Below, one piece after another: positions 43,358 through 53,685 of a stretch of 64,000 bases of DNA (position 1 is the first letter of the stretch; each line of letters begins with the position of its first letter). Source of the stretch: PALSA-188 sp963720075 (GTDB lineage Bacteria > Acidobacteriota > Terriglobia > Terriglobales > Acidobacteriaceae); the NCBI GenBank assembly GCA_963720075.1, contig CAVREG010000016.1:597961-661960 (forward strand). The letters are read 5' to 3'. The translations under genes were made by a program, and so were the position numbers. Below the pieces are notes generated by a model that saw nothing but the letters and a program-made list of their open reading frames with translations, had not been told where the DNA came from and searched no databases.

Positions 43358-44896
43358 TCAGGAAGCGTGCTGCTCGATAATTGCCAGAACCTCTTCAGCG
43401 GCCTCCAGCGGACGCTCTGGCTTTGGTATGGCGGCTCCGGCGATGAGCAATGCCCTAGTGACGCCCGGATAATCGCCCTTTTCGCGCTCCCAACTATGGA
43501 GGGAACCGTGGAGAGCCCACGCGAGTGGACTGCCGCCATGCTCGGCTTCGAAGACGTTGATGGGAGCGTTGTGGCTGATGAGGTCCCGAACCATTTCTAC
43601 ATTGCCGTGCCAGGCAGCAAAGTGGAGGGCGGTTTGGCCGTTCTCCATTGCAGCGCCGGCAGGCCATCCTGCCGAGAGAAGCTGACGGACAGCGCGGGCT
43701 TGGTTGCGCAACGCCACGCCGATGATGCGACGGGCGGCGTTGGATGAAAGCTTCTGAAATAGCTGCGGATGGTCGATAAGGATGCGCTGGAAGTAAGCCT
43801 CATCGCCGACTTCGGCGGCGATGATCAGGCGAAGCCAGTTGGGGCTGCGCTGCATGAGGAGCGCGAAGACCTCAGGGTGTTCAAACTGGTGCGCGACCAT
43901 GTGCGGAGACTTGGTCCATCCGAAACCAAAGATGTAAATGCTCCCACCGGACTTCGGATCATGCTTGGGAAAGTAGCGTTCACTGACGGTGGTGCGAATC
44001 GTCTCCGGGTCGTGGTTGAGGATGCGCTCGACCAGCGCGAGATCACCGATGGCGGATGCCATCAAGATGTCGGTCTCGGAGCCGCGGTTGATGAGGAAGC
44101 GCGCAACGTCGTGCCGATAAGGCTCTCGCCATTCCAAGAACTGCCGAGAGCAAGCCATGTACTGTGCGGCGGTAGATTCATGGTCGATGTCGCGAGCGTT
44201 GATCTCGGCCCCGTGGTCGAGCAGCAGAGCGGCGATCTCAACGGTGGCAGCGAAATGGAGTGGTAGTTGGCCGTCACCGCCGCGTGCATCCACGAGTTGC
44301 GGATCATCGGCCAGCAGTTCGCGGAGACGGTCGATTTTCCCAAGCCGCGCGGCGGCATGGATATCGATGATTGCGCCGCGAGAGATGAGATAGTCCGCAA
44401 GTCCAGAGCTGGCGCAATCGAGGACGCCGAAGCTACCAGCCCACCAACGGGTACGTTGGTTGACATTGGCGCCGGCATTGAGCAGCACGTCGATGATCTC
44501 GCGGTTCTCATTCTGAACAGCAGCAATGAGGGGCGGCGTATCGAAGCTGTAGTTCGGCAGCGGCTCATTGAGGCAGGATTTGAGAGACGGGTGACGAACC
44601 AGAACATCCCGGACGAGTGAAGGGTTGTTGGCTTTGATAGCGGCAGTAAGCGCTTCGACGGGTTCTTCTGAGGCAACATCAATGTGCATCTTGAGCGCCG
44701 GCCAGGTGTCGAAACCGTACTCGCGGGCGATGATGTGGAGGGCGTCGGCGAGCTTTGGAGTCTTCGTAGTTATGCCAAATGCAGCAAACCGTGCGATCGC
44801 AGATGCGTCCGATGCAAGGCCCTGCCGCCGCAGAGTGCGGGCTTGGTTCTTCAGATGTTCGAGGTTGGGGCGCGCAGGAAGTTGTCGAATAGCCAT
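43358..44896 (-). CDS. Ankyrin-repeat protein
   Basis: A 512-residue cytosolic protein. The N-terminal ~70 residues (LPARPNLEHLKNQARTLRRQ, YGFDTWPALKMHID) are a conserved lead-in to bacterial ankyrin proteins. At least eight ankyrin-like repeats follow, for example TPPLIAAVQNENREIIDVLL-NAGANVN, LPLHFAATVEIAALLLDHGA and QTALHFAAWHGNVEMVRDLI. These mediate protein binding. The partner is unknown and no catalytic domain is present. A strong AAGGAG ribosome site precedes the ATG. Confidence 0.92.
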   Translation of the reverse strand: MAIRQLPARPNLEHLKNQARTLRRQGLASDASAIARFAAFGITTKTPKLADALHIIAREYGFDTWPALKMHIDVASEEPVEALTAAIKANNPSLVRDVLVRHPSLKSCLNEPLPNYSFDTPPLIAAVQNENREIIDVLLNAGANVNQRTRWWAGSFGVLDCASSGLADYLISRGAIIDIHAAARLGKIDRLRELLADDPQLVDARGGDGQLPLHFAATVEIAALLLDHGAEINARDIDHESTAAQYMACSRQFLEWREPYRHDVARFLINRGSETDILMASAIGDLALVERILNHDPETIRTTVSERYFPKHDPKSGGSIYIFGFGWTKSPHMVAHQFEHPEVFALLMQRSPNWLRLIIAAEVGDEAYFQRILIDHPQLFQKLSSNAARRIIGVALRNQARAVRQLLSAGWPAGAAMENGQTALHFAAWHGNVEMVRDLISHNAPINVFEAEHGGSPLAWALHGSLHSWEREKGDYPGVTRALLIAGAAIPKPERPLEAAEEVLAIIEQHAS

Positions 44897-45309
44897 GACT
44901 CACTCCTTCTTTAGAGTCCGCGATCCGCTTCGTCGGACGAGAAGAGAGTGGGTTGTGGTGTTCCAGAAGTGCAAAGGTGGGATGATCCCTTTCCGCGGAC
45001 GGGGTGCACCCTTAGTGTGCGTTATTCAGATTAGCAGCCTGAGCAGGCGAAGGTCTAGTTAGGCGGGGCTTTAGGATCGAAGTGAGAAGTTGGTCTTATG
45101 TCAGTAACGACAAACGCGCTTATGGAACGCTTTACCGGTCACATAAGCGCGAATTTAAGGCTGTGCTGAAGCGGCCGTTTATTGTACGAAAATCTTTTCG
45201 CATTTCGACTCGGGAAAAGCCTGCCACAAGCGAGTATCCCATAGGTTTCGCTTCTTGAGAAGATAGCCACCAACGCTCCTCGAGGCCGCCGGGCGCCTTT
45301 AGCAGTTGG
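44897..45309. other. Intergenic stretch with a degenerate repeat copy and a small hairpin
   Basis: No gene is supported here. At about 45086-45127, gagaagttggtcttatgtca ... caaacgcgctta resembles repeat copies A and D in degraded form. At 45177-45201, gtttattgtacgaaaatctt-ttcgc contains a CGAAAA-tc-TTTTCG hairpin and is nearly the same as 63619-63644 on the far side of the CAZyme locus. Confidence 0.5.
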
Positions 45310-48007
45310 TCACCTCGATTCCGCAATGATCGCGTTCGCAGCGTTGCCGGCCACGACCCAGCTTGCCGATCCGGCCACAACGGCTTCATCCTCAAACCAC
45401 AGGAACCCGAAGTCGTCGATGCACTCCGGAAAATCTGGCTTGATGATGATATATCCCGGAATCACGGCACCCGGGATGTAAGCATTGTCGGCGCGATTGT
45501 TGCTGTACGTCTTCGTCTTCGAGACTGTGCCGACTCCAGCCACATACGAAGTGCTAGATACCGGGTGCGTACCGAGAATATAGTTGACCGCGCGAAGTGT
45601 GTATTCCGGGCCCACGAGATCCGGAAACGTCTTGTGGAGGAAATACATTCGGACCGCCATGTCCACCACGGCGCCCGAGCCGCCCGAGGTGCCGAGGCTC
45701 GGAGGCACGCCAAACGGAGTCTCGTCCAGCCGCCTGTCCAAACCAGCCATGTATGTTTTTACCGCTTCGCGCATTTGATCTTTCGCGCCGGCATCCAGAT
45801 AAGACAACGCCCGGACTGCTTTCCAACCGTTGAAGTCCATCTGTTCCGGAGTAATCATCTGAGGAAACAATTCCTTGAGCCGGGATTTGTACGGCTCGGC
45901 ACCGTTCGTGGCCATAGTCAATTCCAGAGCCGCGGCCCAGTCCAGTCCAATGCCAAATCCGCCGCGACCGAAGCCGGCTGACGGAGCGGGTTGGGCGCTA
46001 GTCGTGGCAGAACTTGTCGGAGCGCCCGAGCTACCCCTGGCGTTACGACCGCCTTGAGCGCCGGACACCTGACCCTGTGATGCGGCGAGTACGCCACCTG
46101 CCGGAGCCTCTCCGCCGAAGCCTCCACGCAGCGGATTCGGCGTTGGGTGAGCTTTCTCGTCCTTCCATGCTTTGATCGCGGTGTCGAGGCAGTCTTTCGC
46201 TAATGCGTCGTCCCAGCCTTTGAGCACATCGGCCGCCGCAGCCAGCGCGGCAATAGCATTCCACTGGAAAAACGGGTTGTTCGTAGTGAATATCCAGCGA
46301 TCGTCCGGCTTGCCGGAGTAATCGCCCTTCACTTCGTTCGGGCCGAGCTTCGGATCGTAAATGCGGCCGTCAGTTTTCGACGCTCCATCGCCCACCTGTG
46401 TGTACTGGCGTAGATCCGGCTCGTGAGTTCCGCGGATGGCGTGCCCGATGTTGTGGAACTGCGCCAAAATGAGCAGTGCGCCATGCTTGACTTGCTGGAC
46501 TGTGTCCGGCACGCCATCGGGACGATGCATCTCGACCTCACGGGCCGATTCATCCACTGTAAGCTCGTCGTACTTGAGATTGAATTCGCGATATGCGAGA
46601 GCGAGGCTCTGGATCACGCTCAGTTGCGCAGGCTCCTCGAGGTCGAAGTCACCGGCGTCATACCAACCGCCTACGTTCATCCCCGGAATGTGATCTCCGC
46701 CCTTGTACTTCCCGTCCGTTGCTGTGGCCTGATTCCAGCCGTCGAATTGTTCCCCAACTACGGGCGCCATGCGGCCATCATCCAGGTGCGAAGCGCCATG
46801 CCACATGCGGTAGCCTTCGCGAACGGAAACGTGATCCATCTGCTCGGCCAGGTGATGATCCAGGCTGTCCTGCCAGATGTTCGCGTAAGCGTCCTTAGAG
46901 ATGGGCAAGGGCGCCGTACGCTGGTCTGCGTAATCGATCACATAGAGGCCGGGGTCGTTCACGGGAGTGAAGTCGAATTTCGAGTAGACGTAGCGCAGCC
47001 ACGGTGTTGAAGGCGTGGTCGGGCCCTCGAACACCTGCTTGTACGATCCGTCTTCCATCAGCCGCAGCACTCTGGCCGTCTTCGGAGCGTTGTACTTCGG
47101 GTCGAGTTCGAGCACCGCCACCTTTGAGAAGCCCGGCGCATAACCAACCTGGCTATGCGCGATCATCGGCGGCCGTGTCCAGTTTGGAATCACGTCTGGC
47201 CTGATGTGCCAGACAATGGCGCCGGTGGTCTTGCCCGAAGGGATCAACGAGCGCAACACGAACCAGCCGTTCTACGCGCGGTCGCGTCCATCGAACAGCA
47301 TGAGGTTTGCCGTGTCCGACACTACATTCACCCGGGCCAGCGCGTCGTCGACCCCCAGCGTGATGCTCTTGCCCTCGGCGAACGGCAGCGGCTGAGTATA
47401 TCCCTTGGCCTTATCCCAGTCCTCCAGGTAGTACGCCTTTTTCGGTTCATCCGACAGGGGCAAAACCTTCGTCATCGGATCGTTCGGCGTACGCGGGAAG
47501 ATACCGGCTTTGGTTCCGTCCACCAGATAGGCCTTGCCCATGTAGATAGAGGGCAGGAACTCGAGGTTGAAAGCCTGCCCTCCCGGCCAACTTCTGCGGT
47601 AGCGGCTTGTCGAGATTGATGCTGACCTTCACGCCGCCGGGTTCCGCTGCCACTTCCAGTGTGTAACTGAAGTCGAACGTCGGGAAAGCGAGGTCGGCGG
47701 TGAGCCGGCTGGTCGCCTTGTCGGCATGGCGACCTTTGAGGGTTGCTACCAAATCCCACTGCTCCGGCGTTGGCATCAAGCGCACGTCGCCGTTGGTGGC
47801 GATGCGCTGGCCGTGGAGAATCATCTCCATAGCTGTGTTCTTTTGGTCCACAAAAACGGGATGGTACGTGCTGTCGTAGAGAAATATGCTGAAACCTTGG
47901 GTGTCGAGGTAATTCTTGTCGGTCACCTTCATGGCAAAATCGGCGGCGGACAGGCCTCGGGCTGAGAGCATGGCCAAGAGGAGACAAACTGTGATTTGCG
48001 TGAACAT
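45310..48007 (-). pseudogene. Family 9 glycoside hydrolase (endoglucanase/xyloglucanase-like), broken
   Basis: Joined, the parts make a ~895-residue secreted GH9 enzyme: a signal peptide (48007, ends RGLSAADF), an N-terminal beta domain, an Ig-like CelD_N domain (MIAHSQVGYAPGFSKVAVLE) and an (alpha/alpha)6 catalytic domain with GGWYDAGDFDLEEPAQLS and the C-terminal ...WFEDEAVV. The frame is broken twice. A 1-nt shift at about 47565-47590 moves KLAGRAGF out of FNLEFLPSIYMGKAYL. An in-frame TAG (47272-47274) interrupts LFDGRDRA-stop-NGWFVLRSLIP; one base (CAG) would restore it. The catalytic half, 45310-47259, is intact. A Gly/Ala/Ser/Gln-rich insert lies near the middle. It may be a recent pseudogene, or sequencing error. 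Confidence 0.85.
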
Positions 48008-48367
48008 AGATTGGGATTATTACTGCTCCTTTGCTCCAACATGATATGACATGCACACTTCTGGTGAGTTCCCCCAGGCGCCGGCAGTTCTGAGTGGGGT
48101 AGCAGAAGGATCAGCATCTGAGCAATCGAAGCTGGTAAGAGGGGAGCTTGCGACGGTGTGGTCATCGTTCCCGTCGGGCGCGGCTCAATATCTTTACGAA
48201 AGCAAAGCGTAGTCGTTTCGAGAAACCTGTTTCCGTCACTTTTTTCCGGGAAGAATGGGGCCGCAACGTGGAAGCATTGCATACCCCTATATGCAGAAAC
48301 ATTGCTACAAGAAAGTTGCTTGGAAGGGGCGAGCTTCCACGACGTAATAGTCAGGCACAATGCGGAA
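48008..48367. other. Intergenic stretch, no gene seen
   Basis: About 360 bases lie between the GH9 start and the end of the lacI-type gene. Several frames are open on both strands but show no ribosome site or motif. No copy of the 16-bp LacI-type operator is here. I see nothing else that I can support. Confidence 0.5.
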
Positions 48368-49534
48368 TTATGTGGGCCCAACTTGCGGGACCGAGAACAT
48401 GTCCCTTCGATGCGGCTCCAGACTACGAGTTCGATCCTTCCTCGATTGCATCTTCTCGGCAAGCTTCAGGACCATATCTGCTTCGGAGCGTGCGGTTGCC
48501 GCTCTGTTCACAAGGTAACCGGGCGCGAGGGCCGTCGATTGTCGAAGTATGAGGTTACTCTTCATTGAATACATCTGCCGCCCATTTCCATGGCGGGTCG
48601 GTTCCAGAGAATCGAGTAACGCTGAAAATGACAACTGGGCGATCTCGGTCTGCGACATCTGCACTGTGGTTAGTGGTGGCGCCATGAATTGGGCCAGGCT
48701 GATGTCATCGAATCCTACGACCGACAAACCTTGCGGAATATTGAGACGGAGGTCGAATGCCGCTCGCATCACGCCGATGGCCGTCATATCGTTTGAACAG
48801 AGCACAGCGGAAGGCCGATCAGGCATGGCAGCGAGAGCACACAATGCTTTCATGCCTGCTTCGATCGTGTGATCCCCATCGACGAACAATTCCGGAAGAA
48901 GCTCTAAGCCAATTTCCTTCATGCATTTTTCGACCGCGGATCTCCGTATAGTGGCGGTTTTCAAATCTCGTGGGCCGCCGATAAAAGCGATACGCTCGTG
49001 TCCCAATGCCGCCAAGTGCTGTACAGCCTGCCGGATTCCGTGCTCATAATCAATCTGGACGGTCTTTAGCAGCGGTCCAGATGAATCCGCGTCGACGACG
49101 AACACGGGCACGTTTCGTGCAGTTAGAGCATCGATGAGCGGCAGCTCGTCACCAAAGGTCAGAATCGCGACTCCTCCAACCCTACGCTCAATCATTTGCC
49201 GAGCCGTCGTCTCCAACAATCGCGGGTCGTGGTCGATTGAACTCAACAAGATTTCGTAATCGTGCTGAACGCCGAGTTTCGCAAAGGTTTGCACGATTTC
49301 CGGGAAAAAGGGATTGGTGATCTCGGAGACGATAAGGCCAAGACTACGACTGTGTCCACGAACCAGCGCGCGAGCGTTTGTGTTCGGAAAGTAACCTTCC
49401 TTTTCAATCACCTTTCGAATGCGTCTGGCCAGAACCGGATCGATGCTGGGTACGCGATTAATGGCGCGCGACACTGTGGCGGCGGACACTTTGGCCAGTC
49501 GCGCGATTTCCCGGAGGGTCAGTCCCTTATTCAT
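48368..49534 (-). CDS. LacI-family transcriptional regulator (1)
   Basis: A 388-residue repressor. The HTH is LTLREIARLAKVSAATVSRA (residues 5-24), with hinge NTNARALVRGHSRSLGLIVS. A periplasmic-binding-like sensor domain follows (about 62-340), including FIGGPRDLKTATIRR, SAVLCSNDMTAIGVMRAA and SVVGFDDISLAQFMAPPLTT. The last ~40 residues are basic and unassigned. An operator-like palindrome starts 6 nt upstream of its ATG, suggesting autoregulation. The likely inducer is a sugar or glycoside from the linked hydrolases, fucose or xylose type, which is inference. Confidence 0.93.
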   Translation of the reverse strand: MNKGLTLREIARLAKVSAATVSRAINRVPSIDPVLARRIRKVIEKEGYFPNTNARALVRGHSRSLGLIVSEITNPFFPEIVQTFAKLGVQHDYEILLSSIDHDPRLLETTARQMIERRVGGVAILTFGDELPLIDALTARNVPVFVVDADSSGPLLKTVQIDYEHGIRQAVQHLAALGHERIAFIGGPRDLKTATIRRSAVEKCMKEIGLELLPELFVDGDHTIEAGMKALCALAAMPDRPSAVLCSNDMTAIGVMRAAFDLRLNIPQGLSVVGFDDISLAQFMAPPLTTVQMSQTEIAQLSFSALLDSLEPTRHGNGRQMYSMKSNLILRQSTALAPGYLVNRAATARSEADMVLKLAEKMQSRKDRTRSLEPHRRDMFSVPQVGPT

Positions 49535-49539
49535 AGTTA

Positions 49540-49555
49540 TCGATACAGTTAGCGA
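49540..49555. promoter_or_regulatory. LacI-type operator, site 1 (upstream of lacI 1)
   Basis: TCGATACAGTTAGCGA, a 16-bp pseudo-palindrome directly ahead of the regulator's start. It shares 13 of 16 positions with site 2 (52392) and 14 of 16 with site 3 (53645). Confidence 0.65.
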
Positions 49556-49628
49556 ATAATTGCCAGAGAATGGTACACCTCTTCCTATTCTCTTGCTGGG
49601 TTAATTGAAGCTAAGATCCAGGTTGATG

Positions 49629-51261
49629 TCATGAGGGGTCGAACATTATTCGGAGGGCGTATGCATATTTGCCCGGAGCCTGGTCCGGAAGCCGCACTCG
49701 GAGACCATCGGCCCGCTGCTCAAACTGCAGCTTCGCGTCACTGCCTACCAAAATCACGGACCGAACGTGTTCGTTGCCAACGGCCGATGCGAGCGAGTGA
49801 ATCACGGCCTCGCCATTAGTCGGCCAGCCCAGCCCAATCGCGTAGAGTACATCCCCTTTGGTCGTGAAACGATAGTCTTCGGCTGTATAGCGCGTCGTCT
49901 CGGTATCGTGAAAAGATCCGGCCGCTACCTTTGTTGGACCTTCACCATAGATCCTCCACGGTCGAGTGCCGTAGATCGACTCCCCATTCATATTCAGCCA
50001 CGCGCCTACGTCGAGAAAAACTTGCTGCACCTCGTCCGGGATGGTGCCGTCAGAGCGTGGACCGATGTTTAACAACAGATTGCCGTTCTTGCTGACGATA
50101 TCGATCAGCTGATGAACCACGAATTCCGGCGACTTGAACGTGTCGTCCTTGATGTAGCCCCACGATTTATTACTTACGGAGGTGTCGGTCTGCCAGTAGA
50201 GGGGACGAATGTCGCCCAGTTGTCCGCGTTCCAGGTCGAGCACAGCGGAGTGCTCCTGCATGGCGTAGTCTTTGTAATTGATTACTCCTATGCGGTCGCC
50301 GTATTTCAGAGAACTGTTGTAATAAAAAGCGGCAAACTTCGTAAGATTTGGCCGGATCGAAGCCTGTCCGATCCACCAATCGAAGTAGACGATGTCGGGA
50401 TGATATTTCTCCACAAGTTCTGCACTTCGCGCGAGCCAGTCGTCGGCCCACGCTGAAGACGCCTAAGTGAAATCATCGTTAAGAGGGACCCCCACGGGGC
50501 CGACAACCAGTTATGAGCTGGTCCGTAGAATGCTGCATATTGCGGATTGTTCACATCCGAGGGAATAGTACGGCCCACGCCGAGAAAAAAATTGTGTTCC
50601 ACTCGGTGAGATGACACTCCAAAGTGCAGCCCTGCAGCCCGGACGGCTTTGCCCAGTTCTCCCGTGGTGTCGCGATGCGGCCCCATTTTGGCTGCGGTCC
50701 AGTCGCTCAATTCGCTGTCATACATGGCAAAGCCATCGTGATGCTCAGCCACAGGTACAACGTATTTTGCCGGGATTTCTTGAATAGCTCAGCCCACGCC
50801 GCCGGATCGAAGCGCTCCGCTTTGAACATAGGGACAAAATCCTTGTAGCCGAACTTATCTTGCGGACCATACGTTGCCAAATGGTGCTTATATTCGGGCG
50901 ATCCCGGCACGTACATATTCCGGATACCATTCGTTGCCGAACGCGGGGACGGAGTAGACACCCCAATGAATGAAAATGCCGAACTTCGCATCTTTGTACC
51001 ATTCGGGCACCTCGTACTTCTGAAGCGATTCCCAGTCAGCCCGGAACGGGCCCTGGTGGTCCGCGTTCTCGACTTGTTTCAGCAATGCGGCGCGCTCTGA
51101 ACCGTATCTCCGCTCGCTTTCTGCCAGATTTGATCGATGCTAGCCGGCTCCTGAGTAGCGGTTGAAGCCGTGGCACTCTGCGCGGCCGTCATAGAAACCG
51201 CAGACGACAGCAACAAAATTGTGCCAACTTTAAGAATTGAGAACAAATGAGGTGAAAGCAT
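49629..51261 (-). pseudogene. Family 29 alpha-L-fucosidase, broken by four frame changes
   Basis: Fragments in order down the - strand: signal peptide from ATG 51261 (LLLSSAVSMTAAQSA); ENADHQGPFRADWESLQKY then EWYKDAKFGIFIHWGVYSVP (GH29 signature); NMYVPGSPEYKHHLATYGPQ then FDPAAWAELFKK; AEHHDGFAMYDSELSDWTAA then DTTGELGKAVRAAGLHFGVS; and EKYHPDIVYFDWWIGQASIR then NGNLLLNIGPRSDGTIPDEV to the stop at 49629. The expected nucleophile Asp lies in DIVYFDWWIG. Reading frames change four times (near 51085, 50900-50990, 50735 and 50440), so no full-length product can be made. It lies downstream of the sugar dehydrogenase on the same strand. Confidence 0.88.
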
Positions 51262-51355
51262 TATTGCCCTTTCGTCAGACGCATCGTCGATTTCTGCCGG
51301 TTCCATTTCGGCAGCAATTTCTGGTCGAGCAGCAACGCGGCTCCAAAAAAGAACA

Positions 51356-52369
51356 TCAATCCATGTTGACCATAATCTTTCTGAAACGTGAGGGATTATC
51401 GCTCCAGGAGCGCAGTGCATCCGCTGCTTGCTCAAGGGGAACAACCAAACTCACCGCATGATCAACGGGAAACGTCTGCGCTTCCAGAAGCTTGATCACG
51501 GCCTCGAAATCCGCCGGTAGAGCATTTCTGGAGCCGACAATATCCAGTTCTTTTTGAACGAACAGCCTGGTTTCGTAACTGACCGGTTCCTTCGCATAGC
51601 CGATGTACACTACGCGTCCAGTGAATGCGACCTCTTCGACCGCGGCTCGGAACGTAGCCGCGGTGCCAATCGCTTCGACGGCAATATCCGGTCCTCGGCC
51701 ATCTGTCATTTCTAGCAATCGGTCGTGTAGCGGCTGTCGCGCGCTATTAATAATGAGTTGAGCGCCGGCCATGCGCGCCAAGTCGAGTTTGTCGTCATCC
51801 ACATCAATACAGATCGTTCGCGCACGCTGGGAACTTGCGGCTGCTACGACACCAAGTCCTACGCCCCCACAACCCCAAATCGCAACCGTGTCGTTTGCGG
51901 TTACACGTCCACGTGTGACGGCATGAAATCCGACGGTGAGCGGTTCCGCCAGGCACAACTCTTTCAGCGTCAGCTTGGCGGGATACAGTTTTTCTCGCGG
52001 CATCACAATAAATTCTGTGAGGGCGCCATCCCTTTGTACGCCGAGAGTCTGGTTGAATTGGCAAGCGTTCGGGCGTCCACGCAGACAGGAAGAGCATTTG
52101 CCGCAGCTTGTGTATGGGCAGACCGCCACGTTTGTCCCCATAGGCAATGCGCCTTCACGTCCTTGGTCTTCCACCACCGTAGCCGATATTTCATGGCCCA
52201 GAATGCGGGGATAGGTGACGAGTGGATTCAGTCCGCGGAACGAATTCAGGTCGCTGCCACAAAATCCGATGAAGCGGACCTTGAGCAATACGTTTCCGTC
52301 TCTTAGGACCGGATCAGCGACGGTCTCCAGATCAGCCTGGCCCGGTTTGCGAAGCACAAGCGCTCTCAT
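51356..52369 (-). CDS. Zinc-dependent sugar (polyol/galactonate-type) dehydrogenase, MDR family
   Basis: About 337 residues from ATG 52369, which has GGAG upstream; the frame is open to 52483. Catalytic-zinc ligands are in FIGFCGSDLNSF and ILGHEISATVVE. The structural-zinc cysteines are in CPYTSCGKCSSCLRGRPNAC. The NAD motif is AIWGCGGVGLGVVAAA. It resembles L-galactonate, L-idonate or L-fuconate-type dehydrogenases. It is divergent from lacI 2 with an operator between them, and followed on the same strand by the GH29 fucosidase remnant. A role in oxidising fucose or a related sugar fits but is inferred. Confidence 0.9.
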   Translation of the reverse strand: MRALVLRKPGQADLETVADPVLRDGNVLLKVRFIGFCGSDLNSFRGLNPLVTYPRILGHEISATVVEDQGREGALPMGTNVAVCPYTSCGKCSSCLRGRPNACQFNQTLGVQRDGALTEFIVMPREKLYPAKLTLKELCLAEPLTVGFHAVTRGRVTANDTVAIWGCGGVGLGVVAAASSQRARTICIDVDDDKLDLARMAGAQLIINSARQPLHDRLLEMTDGRGPDIAVEAIGTAATFRAAVEEVAFTGRVVYIGYAKEPVSYETRLFVQKELDIVGSRNALPADFEAVIKLLEAQTFPVDHAVSLVVPLEQAADALRSWSDNPSRFRKIMVNMD

Positions 52370-52391
52370 CTCTGTACTCCGTGGAAAATAA

Positions 52392-52407
52392 TCGGTAAAG
52401 TTATCGA
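52392..52407. promoter_or_regulatory. LacI-type operator, site 2 (dehydrogenase / lacI 2 divergent region)
   Basis: TCGGTAAAGTTATCGA lies 23 nt upstream of the dehydrogenase ATG, in the shared region with lacI 2. It is symmetrical as TCGrTAA..TTAyCGA and is flanked by A and T that extend the palindrome to ATCG...CGAT. Confidence 0.65.
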
Positions 52408-52521
52408 TGTCAACCATGGAAGCTCGGGACACAGAAACTGGCTTCCGTGGCAAGGGTCTATTAGGTTCGATGGTTTGCTGCACAAGAGGGCGATCTGAGC
52501 TTCTAAACTGACGAGTTGCCT

Positions 52522-53592
52522 ATGAACATACGAATGAAGGACATCGCCAAAGACCTTGGAGTATCCCTGATCACCATTTCCAAGGTCCTGAGAAATCATC
52601 CTGACATCGGAGATGAGACCCGTGAGCGGGTCCTCGCGCGCGTGAAAGAGCTGGACTATCGTCCCAACTTTGCTGCCCGTAGCCTGGTGACCGGGCGCTC
52701 GTATCTTGTGGGCTTGGTTGTTCCCGATCTGCTGCACCCCTTCTTTGCGGAGGTTGCCAAGTCTCTCTCGGAAGTCTTGCGACAAAGCGGCTACTATCTG
52801 ATCGTTTCCTCCTCTGACGAAGATCCGTATCTCGAGGAGGTGGAGATCAATCACTTGCTGGCACGCCGGCTAGACACCTTAATCATTGCATCGTGTCGGA
52901 CAACGGTAGACGTTTTCTTTCACATCGAAAGACGGAACATACCGTATGTATTGATCGATCGGTGCTTGCCTGGTCTTTCGGCGAACTTCGTCGGGGTAGA
53001 CGATGAATCGGTGGGGAGGCTCGCCACGAAGCACTTGATTGATATTGGCTGCAAAAGAATCGCTCACATTTGTGGACCGGAGATCAGTCCTGGGATTCGC
53101 CGGATGGAAGGATATAAACGAGCCCTCGCGCAAGCAGGGATGAAAGTAATGGATGATTACATCGTCACGCAACGGAAGGGAGATGTAGGAACTAAACAGG
53201 GCGGTGCCGAAGCCATGCGCCAACTCCTAAGTCTCAATCCCAGACCAGACGGGATGTTCTGCTTCAATGATCCTTTGGCAATGGGTGCCATGAATTACGC
53301 GCTGGATCACGGAGTACGAATTCCTCAGGATTTGGCGGTCGTTGGCTGCGGAAATCTCCACTACGATGATTCACTTCGTGTTCCTCTCTCCAGCATCGAT
53401 CAACACAGCCGGAGAATCGGAGAAGAAGCTGCCCGCATCGCGCTCCGCATTCTGAACTCAAAAGCACCCCCAAGGCCGGAAACTGTGGTGATGCAGCCCG
53501 AGTTGATTGTGCGCGAATCGACACACCGACGCACGGGCAAGGACATTTCAAAAAAGGTGCAGGCAAGCGTCAAGCGAAGCCAAAGGCCTTAA
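52522..53592 (+). CDS. LacI-family transcriptional regulator (2)
   Basis: About 356 residues from ATG 52522; the TTG two codons earlier is less likely. The HTH is IRMKDIAKDLGVSLITISKV, hinge NFAARSLVTGRSYLVGLVVP, and the sensor domain includes RRLDTLIIASCRTTVDVFFH, RIAHICGPEISPGIRRMEGY and DGMFCFNDPLAMGAMNYALD. The C-terminal ~25 residues are basic. It sits 93 nt upstream of the GH31 gene, with operator site 3 between them, and is divergent from the sugar dehydrogenase. It and lacI 1 are clearly different proteins. Which one binds the shared operator is not known. Confidence 0.93.
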   Translation: MNIRMKDIAKDLGVSLITISKVLRNHPDIGDETRERVLARVKELDYRPNFAARSLVTGRSYLVGLVVPDLLHPFFAEVAKSLSEVLRQSGYYLIVSSSDEDPYLEEVEINHLLARRLDTLIIASCRTTVDVFFHIERRNIPYVLIDRCLPGLSANFVGVDDESVGRLATKHLIDIGCKRIAHICGPEISPGIRRMEGYKRALAQAGMKVMDDYIVTQRKGDVGTKQGGAEAMRQLLSLNPRPDGMFCFNDPLAMGAMNYALDHGVRIPQDLAVVGCGNLHYDDSLRVPLSSIDQHSRRIGEEAARIALRILNSKAPPRPETVVMQPELIVRESTHRRTGKDISKKVQASVKRSQRP

Positions 53593-53644
53593 AAAGCCCC
53601 TCGCGTGCACGGCTCTATCATTGCCTAGCATTTCCATTTCGAGT

Positions 53645-53660
53645 TCGTTACAGTTAGCGC
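53645..53660. promoter_or_regulatory. LacI-type operator, site 3 (upstream of GH31)
   Basis: TCGTTACAGTTAGCGC lies 25 nt before the GH31 ATG. The internal TACAGTTAGCG is identical to site 1 at 49540. This site would control the GH31-GH3-esterase-GH51-esterase run. Confidence 0.65.
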
Positions 53661-53685
53661 TGCCGTCGTACGTACTTTTGACCGA

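Noticed and set aside
45132..45395. 87-codon frame on the - strand past the GH9 end
   Set aside because: It overlaps the GH9 coding end in another frame and has no motif.
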